Source: Hysterium pulicare CBS 123377 (Eukaryota > Ascomycota > Dothideomycetes > Hysteriales > Hysteriaceae). Taken from it: a stretch of 28,063 bases of DNA. The notes beneath the pieces are model-generated. The model worked only from the letters and a program-made list of their open reading frames with translations, searched no databases and was not told the DNA's origin. Position numbers and translations under genes: made by a program. The DNA lies in the NCBI GenBank assembly GCA_000467715.1, contig AJFK01000314.1, positions 1-28,063 on the forward strand, read 5' to 3'. Positions 1 to 10,496 of the stretch are shown piece after piece; positions within the stretch are counted from its first letter, which is position 1; each line of letters opens with the position of its first letter.

Positions 1-1737
1 AATCGGACCTGCAAAGTTTATCCCGAAGATCCAGATTGGCCATCCGAAGACACCTGGTCCGCCTTCAACAAAGCTTTAGATGGGAGACTTCTCAAACCTA
101 AACCTCAGGCTAGAGTATGCTACAATGGACCCGAGTACGATGGTGCGTTGTGCGCCCAATTGACGGCGAACTGGACGAGTTCCTATACTCATATCGATGA
201 CCCCATCGAGATGATGTCTCCCGTCTATGAAGGGTTGACATGCATGCCTCCCAATATCTATGATAGCCACAATTGCACTCAAGGAGGTTTTCCCATTTAT
301 GTCGTGAATGCCACTACACCCAAGCACGTTCAATTGGCAGTCAACTTCGCTCGCAATACCAGAGTCCGCTTGGTTGTTAAGAATACCGGCCATGACTTCT
401 CGGGAAAGTCAGGCGGTCACGGCGCTCTGAGTATCTGGACGCACCACTTCAAGGACATCGACTACATTGAAAATTATGTGGATGAAAAGTTTGGTTACTC
501 AGGACCGGCTTTCAAGGCAGGCTCAGGTGTCCAAGCCTTTGAAATATATAAAGCCGCAAGCGAGAAAGGCAGGACTGTCGTGGGCGGTGAAGGCGAGGTA
601 TGTTGAACCTCAGCTGTATTGAACTTTAATTGCTGACGCATGTTATAGACCGTTGGAATCTTCGGTGGCTACCTTCTAGGTGGCGGTCATTCCCCTTTGA
701 CGTCCCTTTACGGAACCGGAGCCGATCAAATTCTCGCCCTCGAAGTTGTGACAGCTGATGGCCAGTTTGTCACGGCCGATGCATCCACCAATTCAGATCT
801 ATTCTGGGCTCTTCGTGGAGGTGGTGGAGGGACCTTCGGCGTCGTGACTTCGATAACCGTCAAAGCCCACCCGGAGATGCATACCACTGCAGCTAGATTC
901 AGTTTCACTTCTGCAAACATCACCAACGAGACATTCTGGGCTGGTGTTCGCAGCTATTTTGACTATTTCATCCCTAATGCCGATGCTGGCACCTATGCTT
1001 ATTTCGTACTTCTTCCTAACGCCACCTCACGCGTGTTGACATTCTCAATGTCCCCATTCTTCGCCCCAGGAAAAGACCTCAACCAGACCCATGCAATCCT
1101 TGACCCCTGGATTGCTAAACTCAATGGCCTTGGCATCCTATTCAACCCAAACATCACCTACTTCGATGACTTTTACTCCGCGTGGCGTTCTTCTTTCCCC
1201 CTCGAAGTTGTCGAAAAGATAAACGTCGCAACGGGATCTCGATTGTTCCCTCGCGCCAATTTCGAGGATCCAGCATTGCTCAACAAGACTTTCGCCAATA
1301 TCCGACAGTCTTCCGAAGGCAATCATGTCCAGGTCCTTTTCAACATAAAAGCGGTCGACCCTGCAAACGCCGATAACGCTGTCAACCCCGCTTGGCGCAA
1401 GAACATTCTCTTCGCCGAGCAGAGTCTGCGATGGCCCATAAATGCCACCGCGAAGGTTATCCTAGCTATGCGCCATAATTTCACCTACGGCGACATGCAA
1501 CGTTTCCGAGACATCAGCCCTGGAGCTGGTAGCTACATCAATGAGTCGGATCGTATGGAGCCGGACTTCGGACAAGCCTTCTGGGGCGACAAGTACCCAC
1601 GATTAGTGGAATTGAAGGCCAAATATGATCCTTATGACGTGTTTTGGGCGGCCACGGCTGTGAGGAATGATCGATGGCATCTAATAACGAGTGATGGGTT
1701 GCCGAATGAGAATGGAAGGCTGTGTAGGGTATCTTGA
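1..1737 (+). CDS. FAD-linked oxidoreductase (BBE-type), 5' end cut by window edge
   Basis: Two visible exons, 1..597 and 649..1737. The 51-nt phase-0 intron 598..648 has a GTATGT donor, GCTGAC branch and TAG acceptor. The frame is open from base 1, so the N-terminus lies outside; 561 residues are visible. The protein fits the vanillyl-alcohol-oxidase superfamily: FAD_binding_4 with motif VKNTGHDFSGKSGGH (the GH histidine, bases 391-393, is the likely covalent FAD anchor), then GGYLLGGGHSPL and LRGGGGGTFGVVTSI, and a C-terminal BBE segment with YDPYDVFWA. Such fungal enzymes are usually secreted and oxidise alcohols, sugars or secondary-metabolite intermediates; several Asn-X-Ser/Thr sites fit secretion. 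The position that holds the second flavin-linking Cys in berberine-bridge enzymes reads GGEGETVG here, so linkage through His alone is expected, as in isoamyl-alcohol-oxidase-like members. The substrate cannot be read from sequence. Confidence 0.93.
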
Positions 1738-2525
1738 AACTTTTTTCTTAGACTTTTTCTTGTACATTTTTAATCTAAACTCTAATTTGTTCTCTTTCTA
1801 TTGATGCTTCGCCAATCATCACTGTGTCTTTGGAGAAGTCTTTGAACCTTGTCATTCACCACTGCCTTCCTGGTCCCCGAGATGTCATATTCAGCTTGCC
1901 ATTCCTCGCATCAAGCACTTGATCTTCTTAAGATGCACTATTTGAAGCAAACCATGACTATGTTTCGGAGCGTAATGAAGCCGATTTTGATGCACACTAA
2001 CCAAAATACCTACCAATCTCAGTCTTTCTAACCAGTCAAACAACAAACAGCCCTATCTACAGACCTGACCAAGCAAGAATCGAGCGAAGCTGAGGTATAT
2101 TTGAAGCCCTTGTTGAGCTGAACTCTATCTCTGTCAGAACCAGGGCGTATTGTAGTCATCTAATATCTTAGCCTCAATACAATCACTGCTTACGCGTGGT
2201 TGAGCTTTGCAAACTCTTCTCTATCTTAGCCTTACGATGCTTGGCGTGAACGAAAGGGGTAGATTTCGCGACATGCAGTCCTGCCGATTAGGCTTCAGCC
2301 CTAAAGGCACGACAATGCTCCGAAATACGGAAATAACGTCTATGAAGCTGATTCTCAGTACACGACCGTTCAAGTTGTAAGTCAAAGAAAAAGTATAAAT
2401 ATCAAAATAGATCCATCTACCATATTCTTCACTTCATCAAACCAGACTTCTCAGCTCCTCGATATCACCATCCTTTCTTCAACGTCATCCCTCTACGCTT
2501 CCAAATCTTCTTTCCAAACTCCACC
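1738..2525. other. Intergenic region between the FAD oxidase and the DUF1223 locus
   Basis: This is the 3' flank of the oxidase and the promoter of the next locus. A short open frame near 1849-2031 has no recognisable content. Apart from a TATA box near the right end I see no gene or repeat. Confidence 0.6.
2394..2400 (+). promoter_or_regulatory. TATA box of the DUF1223 locus
   Basis: TATAAAT lies about 130 bases before the ATG at 2526. It is followed by a pyrimidine-rich leader ending in CCACCATGTC, a good fungal start context. Spacing fits a transcript start near 2430-2460. Confidence 0.5.
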
Positions 2526-3291
2526 ATGTCCGCAATCAGGAACTTCATCTTCCACCGCAAAAAGAGCCCTCCCCTCGCCTGCATGATGTCCCTCGACGGC
2601 ATCGGCCACGACCCATCCCACCAACACACAGCCACCTACTTCAACTCCTTCGAACCCCTTGCCCCCCTCGAACTCTTTCAATCACAAGGCTGCGCTTCCT
2701 GCCCCCCGGCCCTGCTCAAAATCCACTCCGCCGCCATGGACGACCCCAACCTCCTCCTGCTGACGTACGACGTCACATACTTCGACCAGAGCGGGTGGAA
2801 AGATACGTTTACGAGTCCCGCGTGGGATGTGCGACAAAAGGGGTATGTGAAGCTGTAGGGGCGGACTGATATATTTACGCCGCAGGTTGTTGTTGATGGT
2901 GTTGCGGATGGGACGGGGGCTTTGGATGGGGACGTTGCGGGTATTGTGTCTAAAGCGAGAGAGGCGAAGGCGCAGATGCCGTGGCTTATCTTTGTTGATA
3001 CTATGCCTGGGTCGATTCGCATTGATAGTGATAGGTTTGAGGAACAGGTTTATGATGTTTTGGTTATCGTCTATGATCCGCAGGAACAGGTTGTTAAGGT
3101 TAAGAAGGGGGTGAATAAGGGGGTGAAAGTTAGGCATGTTAATCCTGTGAAGAACGTTATTAAGGTAGGGAATTGGGCGGGCGGGAACCTAAGAGTGCAG
3201 TTGCCGGAGATGGATATGAGGGGATTGCAAGCCGTTTGCGGTTGTGCAAAGGGGTGTTGGAGGACCGATTGTGGCGAGTCAGAAATTTTGA
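2526..3291 (+). pseudogene. DUF1223 thioredoxin-like protein, broken by an in-frame TAG and a late frameshift
   Basis: The start at 2526 has a good context. The first 110 codons give a DUF1223 (PF06764) N-terminus: LELFQSQGCASCPP with the C56-x2-C59 thioredoxin-like motif, then a segment matching the family pattern of Asp/Trp-rich core and SPAWDVRQ. A TAG at 2856-2858 stops the frame, but the same frame continues directly as GRTDIFTPQVVVDG, a family-conserved stretch; the residue lost is most simply Trp (TGG to TAG). The frame then runs to the G run at 3220-3223, where homology moves by +1: the expected ending AVVQRGVGGPIVASQKF stops at TGA 3289-3291, while the unshifted frame ends at 3329. 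The product if intact would be a roughly 255-aa protein of unknown biochemical role. Two separate lesions favour a pseudogene; sequencing error at the G run is possible for the second. Confidence 0.8.
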
Positions 3292-4600
3292 AAGCAGGAG
3301 GTTGGAAGGGCAGAATGCTGAGTGAGTAGAAGTCTGGAGTGGTGAGTCAAGGCTGTGATCCGTAGTCCGAAATTCATTGCTTTTATTAGTTCGACGGACT
3401 CCATTTACATCTTTTCTCATTCCTCAAAGCCCAATCTTTCTTATCAGAGCGATATTGCCCTAACAAAATGTGTACAGCCTGACATGAGCCAGCCGTTTGC
3501 TTGCTCTCTTCCTGGAAATTGGTTAACCTCACGACAATGTGTATAAAAAGGCACGTCAAGCGTCGGCCTTCGAATGTAAATACAGCTCTATCATTCTATA
3601 TAATCCCGCTTATATAGGACATGCTTCTTCTTTCTCCTTCCTCTCTAATAATCACTGACACAAAAGCCCTTCATTCCGGGGAGTTCTTCATTACTGATAT
3701 CTTCCACGAATCGATGCGAGAGGGTGAGATAAATGACAACAAAAAGCGATGACGCGAGAATGAAGTGTAAAAGGATGACGCCAACAATAGCTGCGGGAGA
3801 TATCGCAAGATCTTAGTAATCCGGCGAGTGGCATCTTGTTGCTCTATTCCACTTTCTGAACCTCAGTACTTCACCTTTTCAAGCTGCTCCCGTCCAGTTG
3901 TTTGCGCGCGAGCCCCTTTCTCATCACGCCCTTACTGACAGAAAGAGCCCGGATGTTATTGAAGTCACGATCGGAAGATTTGAGTTAGGAGAAGTTGAAG
4001 AGATGATATACTGGACGTGGACTAAGAGCTTGGCCTCTTGATTGGAGCGAGTGGAATCTGCTTGACTTTCAATCACATGCTGGCAACATGTCTATCAGGG
4101 GTAATTGTACATTCTGAATTGCTACATCTCCACAGGTTGAGTGTTTTGTGGCGGCTGAGATCCAGAAAAAGTTCTACAGTTCACATATTTTCGAACACTT
4201 CAGACTTCGGACCAATCGTCCGCTTAATTCTTACGTTGAGTGGATGACCTCCACAACATAGAAATCTGGACTAAGCAGCTAACTTCCATACCAATGACCA
4301 TGCGAGGAAGTGATATGGCAGCCTATAGAGCACATCCGCACACAAAATAATCGAACATTGCGAAATGGCATTCAGAGACTGGTCAAATTGGCATGCTCTT
4401 GCAATCAAAACCAATCAGGATGCTTCCGAGTCTAAAACCACGTTCAGCACACTACCCTGCTACCATAGCTATATACTCAGCATCTGATCCTCCTAAAATG
4501 TCCACTCCAACCATTCAATTTCACATCCCCTATTCATCCCCCTCCATCTTCCGCGGAGTCCTCGTCAAAACGCGGACCCCTCCGGCGCAGGGACCACTGA
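3292..4600. other. Gene-poor region with a TATA box but no convincing gene
   Basis: No conserved protein is visible on either strand. A 43-codon frame begins with ATG at 3621 and ends with TGA at 3750-3752; it lies about 75 bases after a strong TATA box but its product is not recognised. A short frame starting at 4498 (MSTPTIQFH) is also unassigned. The region may contain a non-coding transcript or decayed gene, but nothing can be supported. Confidence 0.4.
3542..3550 (+). promoter_or_regulatory. Strong TATA box without an assigned gene
   Basis: TATAAAAAG is a near-ideal core promoter element. It is followed after about 75 bases by ATG 3621, which opens only a 43-codon frame. The element could be chance, serve a small or non-coding RNA, or be the remains of a lost gene's promoter. 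Confidence 0.3.
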
Positions 4601-5365
4601 CCAAATCCTGTCCAACAAGCCAACAGTACCACAACATCGGCTGAGCCTCGTCCACCCGGTGGCGGCTGTGAGACGTGCGGACTTTTTGACCAAACACGAA
4701 CATGGCACAAACAAATCTATATCCTGGCAGCGTGCCCTTTCGGACTTCTCCAATATCTCCTACTCCATAATGAACTTGTCGTCGAACGAATGGGCAACAC
4801 GCTCTACAGCAAACATAGATTGGAACGTTCGCACCTGTTTCCGTTGTAGTTGTACGGAAGGGGAACGTGGTACAGATTGGCCATGCAGATTGCCGCCATA
4901 TCTCGGGTATCGGTTACGCTATGGCGCTTTGATGAGACAAACGTGTGTTTCCAGCCACTCATTCCCGGTTCGAGCCGTCCAGGCCAATTCTTCACATCGT
5001 ACCGAGACGATACATCATGTTCGTGGTTGGATTTGTGCGGATTACACCCGATAAATTCCTAGCACGGTGATCGCGGAGGCCACCGATTCTCGAGGGTTCG
5101 TACGTGTACGCTCTGCTGGGATAACGAGACTTCAGTGCACAGGGAAAAGCGGGTATCAAAGTGTTTGCTGCAGAGGCACTCAATAGTTTGTTGCGGATGC
5201 CGCTCCAGTGCATGCTTGTCTGCTGAGGCATGTGACATGTCACCGGCAGGGGAGACCCTTGGGAGTTGTAACACAACTCACGGGACCTCGCAGCTCCAGC
5301 TTGAATACTTCTACCGACGGGTGAATATGATTCCGATCGACACGCCATGGATGGCAGAAAAGTGA
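4601..5365 (+). pseudogene. Possible decayed coding region, open frame with two TAG codons
   Basis: One plus-strand frame has only two stops over 255 codons, TAG at 4847-4849 and TAG at 5060-5062, before the TGA at 5363-5365. The translation contains protein-like pieces: CETCGLFDQTRTWHKQIY, then a hydrophobic run around ILAACPFGLLQYLLL, FDETNVCFQPLIPG, a Cys-rich stretch, and LEYFYRRVNMIPIDTPW. No family is recognised and no start codon is certain. Other frames here are also long (a 160-codon minus-strand frame overlaps), so low stop density alone is weak evidence. It may be an old gene remnant or simply unconstrained DNA. Confidence 0.2.
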
Positions 5366-6930
5366 CATGGAGTTCGGTGCTCGCGAGTGTGAGCGGACCA
5401 ATGTCCAGGCCGAGCCGCAATTGACGATTTGTGGGGATGGCTTCTGATCTTCCTCTTGTGACTTCGTAGATCAATCTTAGATTTCCTCACGTGAGAAAGC
5501 TGGTTGGTGTCACTAATAGAGATGCGAAACGGTTCAGTGGGTTCTGGACGTGTGACCACGGAGCGATAATGGCATCAATCGAATGATCGAAATATGATTA
5601 GGAACTCAGTGGTATAATTGCTCTTATCTTCTATATTGAACATTTACTTGATGAGAGAACATTATTACGATTGTACCTGCACAACGATAACCACGCCGTC
5701 GTCTAGGGCTTCGTGTCTTGGTGGTGGGGTACTTCTCAGCACGATGGGGGAACCTAGCATCATGGCGATGAACAAAGAGTCAATATTCCAATGTCAGCCC
5801 TCGGAATACCGGAACATCATTTCAATAGTAGAATACCTTATAGATTACCTAGAATTTGTCTGTCTACAAAGGAAACCCCATCAAATTCTCTATGCTACCC
5901 ATCGCTCACAATGTCACGCATTTGGTCGCCAGTCACTACTGGCTTCGTCAGCAGCTCGGAGATGAACATCCAATCCAATCCAATCTCACCAGAACGAAGG
6001 AGACCAGAACAGTCACCCGACCGCATTAAGTAGTGAGAGTGCAGTAATGATTGAATTTCTTCCTGCAGAGGAAGCCTCCTGACTCATGTCCCTTACCCCG
6101 CTCATGCAGCGATGTACGTGGCTCCACTCTCATTGAGCCTCAAGACAGTATAATGAGATCTTGATGCAATGTGTATGCAACATGCATGTAGCGGTGGAGA
6201 GAGCCTCAAAGCGGGCAAGGTGGTGATAGGCCATCAGCCAGTGGCCATGGCGTGTCGTGGAACTCTGGGTGGTGAGTGAGGGGTTGGAGAAAACCAAAGG
6301 CGTCTCACTGTCACTCACATCGGAGTGCAGAGGAAACGAGTAGATTCAAAATGGCGAAAGGCGAAAACAATCTTTTTATCGTGACAGACAAGATCCTACA
6401 AACGATGGAATCCTATGCTAAGAGTCCCAAATCAATCATAATCCATCTAGAATTCCCAATCACCCCGTATCCAAACCCGGAAAACACCACAGAACCCCAT
6501 TCAAGTAGAATCCATCCAAATTTAACCTAAACCATGATATGGGTCAGACAATCCCAGCTCATCCGAACTCCCCTTTCTTTCCCGTGATATTCCATTCCAG
6601 CCTTTACGGCGATACGAAAACGCCGCGCTACAAGTACCCGATACTAAGATAAAGATGATGTAAAGAAGAAGGTGCGTGTTGGGAATATAATATACCAGGA
6701 CATGACATCGTAGACGGGGATAATAGGAACATGGTTAACCGAAAAGATTAAAAATATACGCTACGGTGCGTCAGTGGGCTAGATAGTCGTTACAATCGTA
6801 CGCGATGGGTAGTTGTGACATGTTGTTGCGTTGTTATATGAACAAGACGAAAAACTCCGTTGTAAAAGTAGGCGGTGGTAGATTAGGAATTAGAGCGATT
6901 GCGCAAGAAGGAATGACGCTGGAAGTAGCT
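5366..6930. other. Gene-poor flank and 3' region of the Zn2Cys6 regulator
   Basis: Only short frames without family signals are seen. The right part (about 6600-6930) should hold the 3' untranslated region of the minus-strand regulator. No repeat, tRNA or transposon end was recognised. Confidence 0.5.
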
Positions 6931-9565
6931 TTATCCGAGCAAGACTGTTTTATGATTAGCTCCGTTGGTCTATCGGAAGTTGAAGTCAAGCCAAACTCAC
7001 CTTCCCAACCCCAATCTTTCATAACACCAAGCCAATGCAGGCGACCCCTGACTGTAAACTCCGGTTCCAGTGTCTCGATGCCAGCTTCTGCTCGCTTGAT
7101 CCCTTCGCTCCTCTCGGTCTTGAGCGGGATTGGCCGGGGTGTATCGAATGAATTCGTGCCATTCAAAGCCCTTCTTTTATTACCACTATCCAACCAGCCG
7201 AATGGATCATCTACCAACTCAGTTTCAAGGCTGAACCCGCGTTTGAGTGTCGAGTTTATTGAAGAGATACTTCCGTCCCGACGTCGATTTGAACTCAATT
7301 GGTTGGCGATATGAGCGTCGCGACGACCCCAAGTTTCCTTCGTCACCTCGGCACAACGGTCGATGATGCCGAGCTTCATCCTGACTGCCATTGCCTCCCA
7401 GCGGTTCTGCACCCATTCTCGATCTTCTTGCTCCATGACCTCAGACCCAGCGGCCATTAGAGGATAAATCTGAACAATGACTGCTCTAGAGCGAGGTTCG
7501 ACCGTCGCTAATTCGCAGAGCACCTTTTTAGCAAGGTCAGCCGACGATAGCGAAGGAATCTCAGGAACAGCTTGGTGGAGATATAGCAACGTCGCATGCT
7601 GGTACGCGATCGCTGTCTTGACGGAGTCGTGAATGCTTGTAGTCTCGTCTTCGGGATCCTCGATAAAGGCCGGTGGAACCCAATCTTCCAACTGAGTCTT
7701 CAGTTGAACAGCTTGTGAAATGATACTCGGGCTGTTGCTGCTTGTCCTTCGGACTTTCCTAACTAAGTTGGCTACGCGACCGATGATAGGAAAAAGGGTG
7801 CTGGCGCAACCCATCAAGGGATCTACTTGTGCTTCCTTATTACCTAGATTGAGCATCTCGGCGACAAAGTCGAACTCGTTAGACTCATCATCATCGACTG
7901 AAGTGAGTCTGGCAATGACGTCCATGTAGATCCAAACATTGCAAAGGAATTTCAGTCGGGCCAGTTCATCTCCGTACAATGGAGTCTGGTTGTGCTGTAC
8001 CAAGGCCCTATTGATGAGCAATTTCGCACCTTTGATGTGGTTGATCCCCGTTCTAATGTGCTGATCCCATGATTCGGAGAAAGCCAAAACGAGTGTTGTT
8101 GAGATGCCTGCATCGACGCGCATGTTTTCCAGATTCGAGGCCAGGGCGTGAACCGATGTGCGCATGTGGTCAATACCTTGTATTCGCAATTGCGGCACTT
8201 CCTTTGACTGATGGAACGAGGTCATTGAAGCGATAGCGTGATAGAGGGCCGGACAATCTCGAGCCAGAGGCCAGACCAGAGTACGCCAAGGATTTTCCGT
8301 CGGGCCGTCCTTGACAGATAAGATCCCGCAAGTATCGCGATCGAAACGACGAGTGAGCATTTCCGGCGAAGTCACGGAGAAATGAGGCTGTGACCAGATA
8401 GGCAGAATGATGGAATCCGAAGAGCTGGTAGAACTTGACGGGCTAGGAGAACGTAAGCCCATCACCCACGCTTCATGGTCGGGACTCGGATTGAAAGAGC
8501 GCGGTATTTCCTCCACATCGTCTTCTTGCATCGGCTCTGCAATCTGATGGTATGAGAAAGGCTGGTAGAAGGAATCTGGATATTGCGAACGGAAGGTGTG
8601 GTATTCCTCAGGCGGTGCATTTAGATCTGTACCCGGTAAGAGGAGATCTACGAGCCGAGGAGACTGGCCGGATGAAATACTTGACGGTGCGGTGGTCTTG
8701 GTTTGCCTTGTGTCCACTGTATCCGCATCGAACATGCTAATCGAACTGTCCACCGAGCTGGGTTCAAAAGTATCGGTGGGAGGGATGGACGTGGGTGGTA
8801 TGAAGTACGGTGATGGCTGAGGAATTGCAAACACGTCTACCATGGGAGGATATGTAGGGTCCATGAAGGTACCAGGAGCGTAGTTTTGCATGGTCGGACC
8901 TGGTGATGGTGGCCGTGGAATGTATACATGGTGGAAAGTGTCATTATTCGAGGCGGTCTGAATCGAATCGTCCGAGGCTGTGGAGTCTTCTAGCTTGAGA
9001 GAAGCGGGGAAGGAGGTGGGAGGAGGAGAAGACGCTGTAAATAGATGTCAGAAATGTTCCATAGTAGGGTACCATGTCTCACGCACGCTTCTTCGGCTTG
9101 CCTGGGGTTGGTTTGCCTACGAAGCTGGCCTCTTCGAAAGGCCTCCATTTGAAGTCCTTCTTGTAGCCTCCGCATGGTACGCTTCGTCTCGAGCATTGCT
9201 GACAGGTGGGTTTTGTTTCGTCGCATTTTAGTCTTTTTGCTTTGCATGTAATGCAGCCTGGGATTAGGACACAGTGTTAGTACGTTGCTTGTAAGACGAC
9301 GCGTGAGCAGGCAGCTACTGAAGGTGCAAGACGAGGCTTATCATGGGCAAGATAAGGAAATGAAGGAAACTGTGAGCATACCATTGCGACTCTTGGATTG
9401 CTTCCTCTTTGCTATACCATTGGTATCGGCTGGTTTAGGGGCGTCCTTCGCGGAGTGGAGTTGAGCGCGCGGTTTTGATTTCTGGAGGGTAGGTTTCGTG
9501 GGGCTTGGGTCGGTTGAAGAGCTGAGGAAGAGGGACGGCGATGGAATGGTGATGGTCTCGGCCAT
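6931..9565 (-). CDS. Zn2Cys6 transcription factor with Fungal_trans_2-like domain, 800 aa
   Basis: Four exons: 9382..9565, 9087..9257, 7001..9034 and 6931..6944; introns of 124, 52 and 56 nt. The frame closes exactly (2403 nt). After a basic N-terminus, residues 63-90 form a complete zinc binuclear cluster, C-x2-C-x6-C-x6-C-x2-C-x6-C (starting CITCKAKRLKC), followed by a Lys/Pro-rich linker and a Ser/Pro-rich low-complexity region. The middle carries the fungal regulator domain (around NPWRTLVWPLARDCPALYHA and SESWDQHIRTGINHIKGAK). The last exon adds only VLLG and TAA, giving the family-typical ending GRLHWLGVMKDWGWEVLLG. Without that splice the frame runs on for 56 non-conserved codons to 6834. 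It is a nuclear DNA-binding regulator, with unknown targets and no pathway genes nearby that would suggest them. Confidence 0.92.
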
Positions 9566-10257
9566 ATAGCGAGAGGTTGGGCGACGGTGTATCGCATCAA
9601 AGGAGGCTATTCGAAGGAAAAGATAGTAGGTTGTTTGGAGGGAGGCGGTTGGATGGTCGATTGTTTGTCACTTTGTTCACCTGGTCTGCGGAGGGATGCG
9701 ATGTTCTTTTGAGTGGAGTAGCAGCCCGATTGCGCCTGGTGCGCCCCCGGTTTAACGGGTCCCTGGATAAGGCTAATGCGATGCTTGATCCCTCGGGGCT
9801 CCGCGGTTGGCCAGCAAGAGGGGTGGCCAAGGCGCCAAAGAGCGTGGGGTTTAGTGAAGTCGGTTTGACCGAGTCGTCGGGCGAGCGAGCATCATGCGAA
9901 GGGCTATCACATTCACCACCCTTCTTGTCTTCTGGTCTTCGTCAATATCCTAGACCACGCCATGTGCTCTCTCCAGCCCGCCCTCAGCACAGTCGCCGGT
10001 GCTTTCTAGCCGCTGCCATCATCGCAGCCGGACTCGCGTTGTGTCTGCAAACCAGCCAGGAACCCGCACCGCTAGTGACGTGGAGAGGCTGCGAAGAGGC
10101 ATGACCGGTGTGCTGATCCTTCCCCGGCGACGTCCCCCTCCACGCCAGCATCTCGCTCCCAGCCCGCCATCTCGTCTTAGCTCCATCAGCCTTATCGCCC
10201 AGTGGCTCCGTCATTTCACCGCTCCGACACGCTTCAACACCATCGCAACGAGCTCAA
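9566..10257. other. Promoter region upstream of the Zn2Cys6 regulator
   Basis: Contains the 5' region of the minus-strand regulator and perhaps the leader of a small plus-strand gene. A 175-codon plus frame (9577-10104) has an unstructured Arg/Pro/Ser-rich translation, starts immediately upstream of the regulator ATG and is judged a chance frame. The stretch 10150-10257 is CT-rich with CAACACC-type words common in fungal leaders. Confidence 0.45.
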
Positions 10258-10423
10258 ATGTCAGCTGCCTTATTTGGTACGTGGAGCGAATCGTTGAAAC
10301 GTGGTGTTGAAGGATTCTAAAGACGCTGCGCCACCATTCCGCATCCCTCTCATAACCCAACCCTCCCTCCTTCATCGTCGACCGCCCAACTTCAACACCA
10401 AATCAAAAATTGCCCTAGAATAA
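10258..10423 (+). CDS. Possible small spliced gene, 39 aa, unrecognised
   Basis: ATG at 10258 follows a leader-like CT-rich sequence. Exon 1 is 10258..10276, with a GTACGT donor; the proposed 46-nt intron ends at AAAG 10322; exon 2 is 10323..10423 and stops with TAA. The product would start MSAALFDAAPPFRIPL and be rich in Pro and Arg. Without splicing the frame ends after 20 codons. The branch-like CTAA is only a few bases from the acceptor, which is poor, and no family is recognised. It lies between two minus-strand genes and ends 73 bases from the MARVEL gene's stop. Confidence 0.18.
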
Positions 10424-10496
10424 TCCCGCCAGTTTGCCACCTCCCCTAAAGCCTCCCACCTACATCCACTTTGTCACTCTGCGTCAACCACCTGTG

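Noticed and set aside
2678-3137. Two 114- and 151-codon minus-strand frames opposite the DUF1223 locus
   Set aside because: They are antisense shadows of the conserved DUF1223 coding sequence, with Arg/His/Pro-rich translations lacking motifs.
4960-4985. tRNA-like T-arm word GGTTCGAGCC
   Set aside because: The flanking bases do not pair as a T-stem and no anticodon or acceptor arm can be built around it.
2856-5062. TAG recoded as a sense codon, since three in-frame TAGs occur in two loci
   Set aside because: The membrane-protein gene in this window ends with TAG in the expected place and no intact gene has an internal TAG, so the code is standard; decay is simpler.
4992-5474. 160-codon minus-strand frame
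   Set aside because: No recognisable motif or codon pattern; it overlaps the equally long plus-strand frame, and neither has independent support on this strand.
9577-10104. 175-codon plus-strand frame upstream of the first regulator
   Set aside because: It begins 12 bases upstream of the regulator's start on the other strand, has an unstructured Arg/Ser/Pro-rich translation and no domain; it is best explained as GC-rich promoter sequence.
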